Shown in pieces: positions 8,250-18,489 of a stretch of 18,868 nt of DNA (position 1 is the first letter of the stretch; every line of letters begins with the position of its first letter). A program made the position numbers and the translations under genes. The DNA comes from Smittium culicis (lineage: Eukaryota > Kickxellomycota > Harpellomycetes > Harpellales > Legeriomycetaceae): the NCBI GenBank assembly GCA_001970855.1, contig LSSN01001737.1:1-18868 (forward strand), in the 5' to 3' direction. The notes under the pieces are model-generated. The model worked only from the letters and a program-made list of their open reading frames with translations. It searched no databases and was not told where the DNA came from.

Positions 8250-8867
8250 TCTCCATTGAGCGGTGGCCGCTGAATAATATGGTACCAGAACTCTCTCTAT
8301 GCTGAAAAACCGAATGAGCGGATCTTCAGTAGTTTTATCAGACTAACTTGGTTTCGTTGATGAACGTAGTAACAAATAGGTTCATTATCTTGCGAAAAAT
8401 TCTCTTGAATCCCTTAAGCACATATTGGTTTTACTCACTATTTTTGAGTTTGGAATCGTTCAGCCAAGACAATTTTTAGTTTATATAATAAATTATAGCG
8501 CAAGTGTATATTTCATCTTTCCTTGGTTCCCCCAGTAGTACACGGAATAAAATTTTTTGATTGAATTATAGGCTTCAATTAGCACTAGATATAAATTTAA
8601 TTCAGATATTGGTATAATTTTTGTGTCATTTGGGTCATATCTTCGTGAGTTATGCATATTTTTGAGAGTAAGCTTGTCAAAACATCTTTCAGCTCCTTGA
8701 AATGGTAATAAATAACCTATACCTAATTCTTTGAATAATTTTATATCATTTATAATGGATCGAATAAATAACCAATAGAATTTATGAAATTTAACATAAA
8801 AAAAATATATAAAGCGAATTAAATTTGTTAAAGAAAAAAATTTGCGAATTATCGTAGTTTTACTCAT
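8250..8867 (-). pseudogene. Probable gag remnant of the old DIRS element
   Basis: A 124-codon open frame (8493-8867) and frame-broken sequence below it lie where gag is expected. Weak matches to the copy C gag are 'LLPFQGAERCFDKLTLKNM' (copy C 'LPSIEEDFFLSPLTEEER'), 'RRYDPND...LNLYLVLIEAY' (copy C 'MNYNPPQ...ALYGIQVAL'), and near 8312-8345 'TKPS' and 'SDKTTEDPLI' (copy C 'EKPTQLVEPDTKPLM'). The first 30 residues of the open frame are hydrophobic and aromatic and probably come from terminal-repeat or leader sequence rather than a real gag start. About 170 bp seem to be missing compared with copy C between the terminal repeat and this point. A chance open frame in AT-rich DNA cannot be excluded. 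Confidence 0.42.
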
Positions 8868-8869
8868 AA

Positions 8870-8994
8870 ATTTATCAATTAATAAAAAATTTTGGCCATT
8901 TTATTTACTTATTTTTATTTGTTTTCAATTTATTGTTTTTTACATTCCAATAAGGTAATATTAAATACTTATACTGAAATAAAATAAATATAAT
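8870..8994 (-). repeat. 5' terminal repeat remnant of the old DIRS element
   Basis: On the plus strand this reads CCATTTTATTTACTTATTTT then CCAATAAGGTAATATTAAAT, parallel to CATTTTATTCACTTATTTTT and CCAATAAGATGATAACACTT in copy A (408-474). It ends in a TATAAT at 8989-8994, like the other two 5' ends. Inside it a TTTGCGAA at 8842-8849 may correspond to the TTTGCGAA of the younger copies. It is inverted relative to 640-840. Confidence 0.6.
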
Positions 8995-9529
8995 TTAGAA
9001 TTGTTGGATAAATAAATCTTCTTTTCTCATTAAATAAAAGCTCAAAAAATGTGAAACATAAAATAGATTGTAAATTCTATAATCAGGTCTTTAAAAGTAA
9101 ATCAAGATTTAGGGTTGAAAAATTCCTGAAATCTGTTTAAAGATTAAAAAATCCAAAAAAAGACGCAAATCTATTTATTAAACACTTATTATATTAATTT
9201 CATTATATTAACCCTGCGTATATGATAAATTACTTATATTTTTTGCTTCTTTATCGTAAAGAATTGCTTACACATATAATAATTGTTCAGCTGTTAGGGT
9301 ATATTTAAGGTGCATTCTGATAAAATTTTTATTATAATAATTTAAAAATAATTTTTTCTATCAAATTTCAATTTTTGGTTACAATTTCGTATTAGATATA
9401 ATGTTACCCAATAATTAATTTAAATTTCGCACACATTTCCTTTATGATTACCCGATTCGTAAATTAAATTTACTCACAAATAAAAAATTCAATAAATATA
9501 AAAAATATGTTTATAAATAAATGAATTAT

Positions 9530-9564
9530 AGAGTTTAGAGTTTAGAGTTTAGAGTTTAGAGTTT
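9530..9564. repeat. Five perfect copies of the heptamer AGAGTTT
   Basis: The unit AGAGTTT (equivalently TTTAGAG) is repeated five times without interruption in an otherwise irregular AT-rich region. It differs by one base from the TTTAGGG telomere unit found in plants and some protists. It may be a simple microsatellite or a degenerate interstitial telomere-like block; five copies are too few to decide. Confidence 0.85.
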
Positions 9565-10128
9565 AATTTCGCCAGGCATCAAATATTCTTCGAATGTAGC
9601 CCTTATCTTCAATTCAAAAATGATTCGATTTCCGATTGTTATTATCTTGAAGTGATATTTTTTTTTAAAAAAAACCACTTATAAGTAACATTAATATACA
9701 CATAATTTACTCATAAGGCCTATTTTGACCTCTTACTTTTGATTTTAAATTAGCTTGTCTAAAATCTTTGATATATTTGTAAAAATTATTATCTAACTAG
9801 TTTTTTTTTTTTTTTTCTGGGTGCGGATCAATAATTTTAGTGTAAAATAAAATTTAATAAGTAGTATTTACTATTTATAATCAGTGAATAAAATTCTATT
9901 TTCGAATAAAAAAATTCAAAGGGCTCAATTTCATTAAATTTAAAATCTTTTCTTAGCTTAATTTAGTAAGTAAAAATTTTACTTTGAGGTCTTTTTTCAA
10001 AATTAGAGTGTACCTGATCTTTAAGTTGAATCTAAATGATTGATTATCAAAGCACAGTCAATTAACTATTTTTTTACCCGCTTTATTCAATTTTGATGCA
10101 GTAAAATTTCTCAAGCAAATTTTTTTAT

Positions 10129-10325
10129 AATAGGAAAAATTCTTTACACCTTGAACCAATGCTCAATGGGTATGGAGCTGCTAGAGCAGCGGAGGGAGGT
10201 CGGTTATTAAATTATTTTTTTAATATCTTTTTAACTTTTCAAATATTTTTTTATTAGTTTTTGTATACTTTTAAATTATGTTTAATAAACTCTCTGAGAC
10301 AAAAAAAAAATAGGAAAAATTCTTT
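10129..10325 (+). mobile_element. Short poly(A)-tailed retroposon with 17-bp target-site duplication
   Basis: The 17-mer AATAGGAAAAATTCTTT occurs at 10129-10145 and again at 10309-10325. Between the copies lie about 163 bp that begin with a GC-richer segment (10146-10205) unlike the surroundings, carry AATAAA at 10284-10289, and end in ten A at 10301-10310. Target duplication, polyadenylation signal and poly(A) tail are the marks of target-primed reverse transcription of an mRNA-like RNA by a LINE. The first part is open as 'TLNQCSMGMELLEQRREVGY' followed by TAA (10148-10210), which could be the C-terminus of a LINE ORF or of a retroposed host mRNA. I do not recognise the protein. Heavy 5' truncation is usual for such insertions. 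Confidence 0.72.
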
Positions 10326-13300
10326 TAATAGATTCTTTTAAATTATTTTTAAGTATTTATTCTATATTTTTTTCACAAATATCTCAATTTCATACCAATA
10401 ATAATATAAACCTATAAAAAATACTATAGATATAATAAAGTTTATTTATTATATATTTTTGATGATATTGGCTTTTTTTTTAGTATTTATTATTATCTCT
10501 AAAATTAATTTATCCATAATAATACATATTCATATTTAGATCTAAATTTTTTTGATAAAAATTTATATTTAATTATTCTTTTATTTTATTTGAAAAAGAT
10601 AACAAAGCTCGTATATTCCATAAAATGCAACTGCAGAAATTTCTAAAAATAATCAAAAATTTAAAAAATATACGATTATCTAAAAGTGAAATTGAAATTA
10701 AAATTAGGAAACAAAAAAATACAGTATTGGATATACCAATATTTTGAAATTAACTGGTTTTATGAAACCTAAAACCTTTTAATATAAAGTAGTAGCCATT
10801 TTATTTATAAACAGTATATTTAAACATTTTATGGTTTTTATTTCTATGTCCGAGAAATTGATACAAAAATTTTATATATACCACACATTTGTGTGTGCGA
10901 ATAATATAAATGTATATATTATATACATAAATATATATATATATATTCTGTGTAAGTGTATTAAAATTGTCAATATGAAGTATTTAATAAGTGAAAATAA
11001 ATACAGTATATTTTTAAATACCTTATTTACTTAAATAACCGCTCAATAAAAGACTTTTTTCATTGCAAATTTCAACCAAGGACTTTCACAATTTTTATTG
11101 AATTAATAATTCTTTGGTATCAGTAAAATATTTTTTTATATCAAATAATTTTCATAATTTCTCGATTTTTTTTTTTTTTTGAAGCTGCAGTTAGGAAAAT
11201 TGATTGATAACCACAAAATATTAACAAAAATATTTAATAGATACATATATCATAACAATGTACCGATAAATAATTCGATTTTAAAAAATTCTAAATGCAT
11301 AACCACAATAATAGAAACTTTTAGTTTTTTTACTCTTTAGCTTTTGATTTCAAAAAAATATTTGATTTTGATTTTTTTTGTTTAATAAACAAGTAATTTT
11401 GGAGATCTGTGGCAGGGCTTGAGTTTAAAATAAAATTTTTGTGAAAATTAAAACGTGCCACTATTTTGAAAAATATCCAAGTATAAAATTCTCCTTGAAT
11501 ATGATAATTGAAAAAAAAAAATTATCACTATATTTGACACCACTCGTATAGTATATTTTAAAATATATAATTAAAAATTAAAATTTGATGAAATCTGTAA
11601 TAGTAGTAATCATTAAACTTGTATATGCGATTTTTTGAAGCTCTTGAACTGTTGTCAAAGAAGCTGTAAGGTAGAGCCTTTATTAATCTTTGATGATACG
11701 AGCTAAAAGTTTGAGATGTTCTAAAGTTATAAAAATTTTCAAATAAATAACTATTATATCTAAACCAAAATTCAACTTGAACCTGTGTCCATAGGTTATG
11801 CAGGTGGTAGAACGTCAGATTTTTTTTATAAATTTAATTAGTCTAATTTTTTATATTTAACTGCTCCTTTTATTTTAATAAATTCGAGAAATAAAAAAAA
11901 ATTAAACCAAAATGTATACTTCAGTTATTTCGTGAGCTGTAGAACTTGTAAATTTTATTTTATTTTCTAATTATCGATTTCAACGTTAAATTTCGATGGA
12001 AGGATGTTATAAAAGTATTTTCTTTTAGTCTAGATACTTTAATAGATTGGGTGATTTAGGTATTAAATAAAAAATATATACCCAACAACTCCTGAAACAT
12101 TTAATAGTAATAATAAGATGCGCATCAAGTTTTACTTGATATAGACAGAATATTTAGCACATCTACTATGGCGAGTGATCCTTAAGGTGATTATTTTTTA
12201 ATAATTATTTTTCTGAAATTATAAAACCACTGAGATAAGATTAAAATTTTTTTAATTGAGCTTAGTGTCAAAACAAATAACAAATAGTGAATATACTTCG
12301 ACCATTTTTCGCTATATTGAAATATAATAATCAAAATTTAGTAAATATCAATATCTCAAGCCGTAGATTAATTTAAATTTATAAATTTATTGAAAGTTGG
12401 ACCTGCTTAAAGAATTGATTTAAAAATAGCGCTAAATAGATTGAAGTTAGAAAGTTTTGTACATTTTACAATATCAACTGTACTATTCCCCAAGGATCTA
12501 AATATACTTTTTATAATATTTATTAATAATTGCAGCTTTATCTAAATGCCACTAACATATAAAAGTTAATCTTAATTAAATTTTAACCTAATAGTCGGTA
12601 ATTTTATCTATCACCGATTATTGCTATTCCTTTTTAAATTTTATGTAATAAATCTATCTTTAACTTGAACAAAGTTTACGCCCTTATGAAAACTTATAGT
12701 TAATTTATTTGCTTTATATTCAATTATTTCAACAATCTTTGCTTCATTTTTTTTTTTTGAAACATATAAAAAAGCCTAATATCACATTATTTAATTAAAT
12801 ATAATTTCAACATTTATAAAATAGATCGCGTTAATTTTAAAATTATAATTAAAAACTAGTCGGCTATTGAGATTATATTATAAAGAGCACTGACCTCAGG
12901 AAGGGATAATATCACTATCGATTCTTAATTACAATTGATGACGGAAAATGCTATCTTGTCATCATAATTTGTAGCAGCAAATATAACTTAATCTAATGAC
13001 AAAAATACCAAATCCAAAATTAATCAACAGCGCTAAAAACCCGTTTTAAAATTTCATCTCATATATTATTTTGAAACCACTTTAACTTCAATAAGATTCA
13101 ATTACATAAAATGAAAATCAATTTACTTGATACGTTTTTTTTTGGTATTCTCAAGAAATGATTCTTTAGCCAAAACACATTTTTATTTGAATACAAATAT
13201 ACCATGGGCTAAAATATAAATGTAGTATCTCGAAAATTGGCTTGAGTAAACGACTAATAGTATTTAATCATTATACGACAGTGAGTATTGGGTAAGGAAG

Positions 13301-13492
13301 ATAAATAAAGTTTTTAAATACGCCAAAAAAAAAAAATGGAAGAGATAATACACGCAGATATAGTGAAAAAATTTAGCTATAAGAGTTCTAAAAAGATATA
13401 CTTATCTAGTCAAAAAAAAGGTGCACTGAATTTAAAAACTCCATTGAGTTTCAAAACAACATGTGCACAGAATAAATAAGAATTTTCTAAGC

Positions 13493-16400
13493 TTATTGAT
13501 TTAATATACTACTAATCATCTTCAACCTTGAATATAGTTCAAAGTATTTTTTGGTATCCAGCTTATTCGACTCGCAGCTTTCTGCTCTAATAAAATTGAT
13601 CATTTGCTCCAGAATTTTCCAAATTTCTATTTCTGAAGGAAGAAGTTTTCTAAAGCTTGAATGTTTTTTTAACATATCTTCTGCTTCTTTTAGAGGATCA
13701 GTAAATATTACAACATTCTTTTTCATACATAAAGTATCTATTGAAGTGATAAATTCGTCGCAAATATTCACATCAAAAATTTTTTTTTCTAAAATTTTAT
13801 TCTGCTGAAGGTCTTCAAAATCAAGCTTTCTGGGATTTTTATTGTCGCACTCTGTAAAGCCTTCAATGTGTGAAGATTTTTCTCTAAGGAAAAAATGCTT
13901 ATCTTGATCTTTGGAAATTTTAAAAATGTAAAAATTACCATCAAGACCTTTCATAATATAACTGTTACTTTCGCTATCTTGGCTCCCTATGCCAAAGTTA
14001 AACTCTAGCGGAACTATGCTTTTAGTACTATTAGCACGAAGGTTGATTTCAGACAAAATGATCTCAGAATCGATCAAGTTTGAATTTGATAAAATAGATC
14101 CTTCAAATGGATTTCTTGCGTACCGGCTTAATGAAATTTGTTCATCTTTTTCAAGATTTGGCTGACATTTAATATTAATTTTATCTGACTCGGGAATAGG
14201 AGAAATTATAAGCTTATCAAATTCTAAGTAAGCTTCTCTGAGTTTAGATAAAAGCTGAATAGCTTGGTCTCTCTTTAAGCTATACTGTTTATTTAATTTA
14301 TTATGTAGATCCTCATATTCTCTATATAGATTTTCTGAATATAATCTCCTTTCTTTAAAGTTGCTATTAATGAAATCATTTATATCATTTGAGGAATCAA
14401 TTATTTTATATTTATTAAAGCTTGGATCGCTACATAGAGCATCAACGCATATTGGGTCTTTTATGTACTTTTCAAAAAGCGAAAAAAAAACCTCCGGCTT
14501 CCCGTATGGCTGTAAAGGATTTATGACGTATTCGTAGATTTCAAAATATTCATTAAGGTCGAGATTTTTTTCGTTATTAGCTGGTGAACCTTTAATTAAG
14601 GAACCTTGAACTATAGGCGAGTTATGAAAGTCTAACATCCTACCCGACTTTGGTACTATATTTGGTGTTAGCTGTTCAGTTTTTTCAACGCAGTTAGTAT
14701 CACAATTTGTAACCTCGTTTCCAGGCTTTATTGTATCATTTTGGGTATTTTCTATAGCATATTTGCTGATTTTAGCATTATTTATGTTGAAAAGAGGTTC
14801 TATAGCGTTACTTGAGCGACTTTCACAATTATCCTTTAATTCAAAAGTATGGTTGGTGTTAAAAGGCTTGTTCTCTGGAGATAAGTTTTGGACTTGTACT
14901 ATCTTTTTATCAGGTAGATCTAGATCGCTTTTTTCGCATTTACTAAAAGTGTCTGAGCCTTTAAGGGTTGGTTTGTTTTCTATAGGGTTGCTGGACGCCT
15001 TTTCGGGTTTATTTAGCCTATTTGAATACACATCTTTAGCACTTTTAAAACTTTCTACACCTACTCCTTGAGAATTGGGATCATTGCTTTTCAAGTCGTT
15101 TATAACTAATGAATGAGAAGAGTCAATGCTTGTTGGTGAGTCAACATTTCGATCTGTAATATTTTCTAATTTAGAGCCTTCTATTTCGGAATTTGTATTT
15201 GGCGCACCTGCTAAATTACTGGTATTAAGAGTATCTTCATCCTCTAATTCTTCGCCCTCTTCAAAATCAGATCCACAAGGACGCTTCGATATAGATTTAT
15301 TATTATATTTAGGTTTATTGTTAAATTTAGACCCTTTAGCCCCATGACCATTAGAATAGTTAGGCTTTCCTAAGTATTCGTTATGGTAACCATTATTTTT
15401 GAAGATGTAAGGCCTTGACTGAGATGAAGACTCGCTATAGCCTTCTGTATAGGGGCTAAGATCGTTTTTGCGATACTTTTCATTATTTTTAGATGTCGAG
15501 AATAAATATTTTTTGTTATGGCCATTCATAACTCCATTCTTGATAGGAGAAGGTGATTTATTGTAATATTGGGCTTTTTGATCTTTATTAAGTTGAATAT
15601 TTTGGTTATTATCTCCTTTAGCACTTTCTTCGATTATAGAATAGCTATTTAGCTTTTTATCATCTAATATATCAGCTCTTTGAGGAGTAGTACCTTTGGC
15701 AATTGTTGCATCTTCGATTTCCAACTCGTTTTTTACTTCGAGCCCATAGTGTATGGTATGGTTTTTTTTTGGGCTAGTGAAATCCAACTTTCTTCCATTT
15801 GGATTAGGGCTAGAATAATTTCTTTGTTTCTTAACAGTATCGGGTTCTGATGTTGTATTGTCTGTATTTCGTTTATTGCTAGCACCCTCATCTCTTTTAT
15901 CAGGAGTTTTGTGAGCATTTAAAGACGGCGTTAATAAACTAGGAGATTGACCATTTTGAAATAACAACTTTTGTGGTTGACCATTAGGTGTATTCAGTTT
16001 ATCAGAAGATGGGAATTTTGTGGGGTTAGCTATTTGCGTAGGTAGAGGAGGAGGTTTATAAATTTGGGACTTTGGCGTGTTTATCTTTTGATTTAAGCTT
16101 AGAGTATTGGGACTAGTAATATTTGAGTTTAAAATAGGTTTATTAGGGGTTTTGTTCTTTGCAATTAATAATTTCTCATTCAAGCTAAGATTTCTGGGAT
16201 TGTTAGTTTCATGGTAATCATTATTTAAATTTGAATTTTGAACCTTTGCAATACTGATTTTTTCGTTTAGGGTCAATTTTTTAGGACTTGTAAGTTTATC
16301 CTTTTCGTTATTGCTATGAATGTGTATTGGGGATTTTATTAACGTAGAACGGTTGTGGTTAGCTACATTTTTGTTTGGTAATGATGGAGATTTTTCCAGT

Positions 16401-17855
16401 GAGGAGATACTGGGTTGAATAATTTTAGGGGTGGATATTATTTCAAGACTAGAAGACGTGTTTAGAGAAGCGTTCAGTTGATTATCTGAGTTTAGGTCAG
16501 CAGTTACTTTTGTTTCAGAGCTAATTATAGCTGGATTTGACTTCTCTTTTAAGTTTGGGTTGTTTAAATTAGCTGTAATATCCGATTCTGTCTTTTTGGT
16601 GGTAGAGATAGGCTCATTTGACGAGTTTGAGCTATACTGAGTTGAACTCGAAGATTTTTGTAGATTTTTAGATAATCTAGAGGAATTTTTATCAGGCTTG
16701 CTCACTCTAATGGAATATTTTGATGGGTCTAAATCTTTAATGATTTCAGGCTTTAAAGAATACAATTCTCCATTTTTATCTGAAAGCTATAATTTAAGCC
16801 ACCAAAATGGAAGAATGAAAAAAGTTAGTTTTTTCTACAAAATAGAAGTAAAAAATTAGTCTTCGAATTGAGGTGAAGTAAAATACCTTTGGTAAAAGCG
16901 CAATTATTAAATTTCTGTTTAGTTTAGTTAAAGACATAAGCTCAATCAATGTTTTTGGGCCTGAACCTAAGCAATGAACTATACTGATACTAAATTCATC
17001 AAGCTTAATCGTCCAAAGCGAGCCTTGAATAAAAGGTCTCAGCAGCGTTTTATTGGGAGAGGCTTTACTGAACATATCCATATTTATTTTATTTGGGTTG
17101 TTATTGAGCAGTGAACCTTTACTGGGTAGTTTCTGTTTAACAGTGTACGGCTTTGGGGAAGCTATGTGAAGTTTATCTGAAACTTCAGTTGTTTTTTTAA
17201 GAGATTTCTTTGGTTCTTCTTCAATGTTGGATACGAGATTCTCTGCAAGTTCTAGAAGATCACAATCCATTTCATCGCTACTATCAGATCTTTTGTTAAC
17301 TTTTTGGGGGGATTTACGGTATTCAAAATCGTATTGGTTTTTCGGATTTTTAATTTTTTTGGCTGTTGTAGCCTTTTTCTTTTTAGCTTGTTCTAACCTC
17401 TTCAAAATCGAATCAGCTCGATCAGAGGTTGCCTTTGAAATGGATAGAGAACCCTTCAAAAGACCGTCGTTGTTCCATAAAGCGCCTTCTTTTAAGCTGT
17501 AATCGTCAAAATCAATGCCATCGGGTTTTTGAGAAACTTGGTGGTAAATGAAGTCGTTCTGAGCCTTTTCTGGGCGAAATCTAACAGAAAGAGATTCTCC
17601 CATAACTTCAAAGTTCTAGAGAATTTATAATTAAGTGCGTGAGTTGAGCTTGCATAAGTTAAAGTTTATCTCATAATATAAAAATTAAAAATTTGAGTAT
17701 TAGTTGATATGTGCTTTAGAATTTTTCTGACTTACGCCGTTATAGTTTTTGTCTTTGCCTGAAATCTTGAGCTGGATTCCGTCCTGATCTTCTTTAAATA
17801 GTTTGAGCATACTTTCAGGGAGCTTGAAGCCCATTAGGGGAATTAAGTCACCCAT
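13493..17855 (-). CDS. ELL-family RNA polymerase II elongation factor, three exons, 1380 aa predicted
   Basis: ELL proteins bind RNA polymerase II in the nucleus, usually with EAF, and suppress pausing. Predicted exons are 17736-17855 (40 codons), 16887-17615 (243 codons) and 13493-16786 (1097 codons plus TAA). Both introns are phase 0, and an in-frame stop lies upstream of the ATG. The N-terminus 'GFKLPESMLKLF...GIQLKI' fits the start of the ELL domain. A Lys-rich helix near residue 110 ('LEQAKKKKATTAKK') precedes residues 231-305 ('SIVHCLGSGPKTLIELM', 'LLPK', then after the intron 'LSDKNGELYSLKPEIIKDL'). This matches the ELL winged-helix pattern ending in a 'Y-L-K-D' type strand. Residues 306-1000 are low-complexity, rich in Asn, Ser and Lys. 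Residues 1078-1142 ('NFKERRLYSENLYREYEDL') resemble the occludin/ELL coiled segment. The last 240 residues are an extra extension. Human ELL has 621 residues, so this one is unusually long. Confidence 0.72.
16787..16886 (-). other. Predicted intron 2 of the ELL-like gene (100 bp, phase 0)
   Basis: The donor is AAG|GTATTT at 16887/16886 and the acceptor TTATAG|CTTTCAG at 16787/16786. An ACTAAC branch-site motif lies at 16824-16829, about 37 nt before the acceptor. Splicing joins 'ALLPK' to 'LSDKNGELYSL', completing the ELL domain in frame. The nearer CAG acceptor, seven bases on, would shift the frame. Without splicing the first part ends in an unlike, aromatic-rich tail. Confidence 0.75.
17616..17735 (-). 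other. Predicted intron 1 of the ELL-like gene (120 bp, phase 0)
   Basis: The donor GGC|GTAAGT (17736/17735) is a perfect consensus, and the acceptor is CTCTAG|AAC at 17616/17615. Joining gives 'KDKNYNG' followed by 'NFEVMGESLSVRF', extending the ELL domain upstream. Starting instead at the ATG at 17603 would lose the N-terminal 'KLPES' strand that the family needs. Confidence 0.7.
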
Positions 17856-18041
17856 GCTAATAAACTTATAGGAATAATTAATTGATAAATATACAAATTA
17901 GTTTACAAGATATTGAGTATGTAATAAGATCATTGGGCGGGGGACCGCTGTTGATTTATGAGCTCAATTTTAAGGTAAAAAAAAACTCTTAAAATGTTGG
18001 TTTTTCTGAAAGAAGGATGAGCTACTAGCGATGGAATAAAG
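17856..18041. promoter_or_regulatory. Putative promoter region upstream of the ELL-like gene, with a GC-rich motif
   Basis: The motif GGGCGGGGGACCGC at 17935-17948 is the only strongly GC-rich string for hundreds of bases. It lies 80-93 bp upstream of the predicted start codon. GC-rich motifs with a GGGG core bind zinc-finger activators and repressors in fungi, so a promoter element is plausible. No expression evidence is available. Confidence 0.3.
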
Positions 18042-18489
18042 ATGGAAGCGATGAGGATCAATATTTTAGCATTTATCTGCAGTAAGTTGGAATTCGCTGT
18101 GCCAATTATAGAATCTTTATCTGTAAATTAAATTTGCTTAAAACCGATGAACTGCTAATAAGAGCAATGCTATTATTGATACTATCTTTAGTCTGTGCCT
18201 TGTATATATCTTGAAGCAACGGCCTCCAATCCCTCATTAAAAATTATATCGCTATTGGCCAAATTGAACTCAAACTAATCTATTTTAATTCTTGCGCTAT
18301 AAATATATTTGGATTTCACTTCTAATATACTTCATTGGATATTATCTTGACTTAATAAAGCGGAGTGGCAAATAATTGGCTTTCTTTGCCTCTTTGTCCA
18401 CACTTTTTTGTAAACTACATTGGAATTGCCAATACCTGCACTTTTTATGTGGCCAGTAACGTTCATGTTTATGTTATCTCATAATTATC
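18042..18489. other. Intergenic stretch without a supported gene
   Basis: There is no long open frame on either strand. The only hint is a small plus-strand start at 18042 ('MEAMRINILAFIC') followed exactly by a GTAAGT donor-like string at 18082. This could be a tiny first exon with a hydrophobic leader, but no convincing downstream exon can be assigned. Confidence 0.4.

Larger units (their letters stand above)
640..8994 (-). mobile_element. Old, decayed DIRS-type retrotransposon, split by the nested copy C
   Basis: This is one ancient element in two pieces: 640-3349 (3' half) and 7448-8994 (5' half), about 4.26 kb without the insert, a normal DIRS size. From 5' to 3' it keeps a terminal repeat (to 8994), traces of gag, pol interrupted at RT motif A, a tyrosine recombinase remnant (957-1944), an internal complementary region (861-957) and an inverted 3' terminal repeat (640-840). 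Translated pieces align in order with the proteins of copy C, though stops and frameshifts occur throughout. At the junction, the 5' half ends inside 'MTFQVLDF' (copy C 'LTFLDLQDAF') and the 3' half resumes with 'KKYLRFWRR' (copy C 'RKYLRFHWNGR'). From that point to the YLDD position the spacing is 53 residues in both copies. It is much more AT-rich than copy C, as expected for long decay. Confidence 0.75.
8995..13492. other. AT-rich intergenic region without a recognisable gene
   Basis: About 4.5 kb of very AT-rich DNA full of stops on both strands. It holds homopolymer runs (for example 16 T at 9801-9816 and 14 T near 11167-11180) and an AT dinucleotide-like tract around 10890-10945. Apart from the heptamer array at 9530 and the small retroposon at 10146, I find no gene, tRNA cloverleaf or DIRS similarity. 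The stretch just after 13440 is the 3' flank of the ELL-like gene. I see no canonical AATAAA on the minus strand right below the stop codon. Confidence 0.55.

Noticed and set aside
9801..9840. A second retroposon on the minus strand, suggested by 16 T followed by a GC-richer string.
   Set aside because: No flanking duplication of ATCTAACTAG-type sequence was found on the other side.
10150..10205. The GC-richer segment as a tRNA or small structured RNA (a GCTGC-TAGA-GCAGC hairpin and a GGTTCAA-like string on the reverse strand).
   Set aside because: No cloverleaf fits, and the target duplication with poly(A) tail explains the segment as a retroposon.
10831..11034. A 67-codon plus-strand open frame.
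   Set aside because: Its composition is almost only Ile, Tyr, Asn and Lys from an AT dinucleotide-like tract, with no motif. A chance frame.
11755..11830. A possible tRNA: a D-arm-like string GGTGGTAGAACGTCAGA.
   Set aside because: No B box or T arm follows and no acceptor stem can be formed; the next bases are poly(T).
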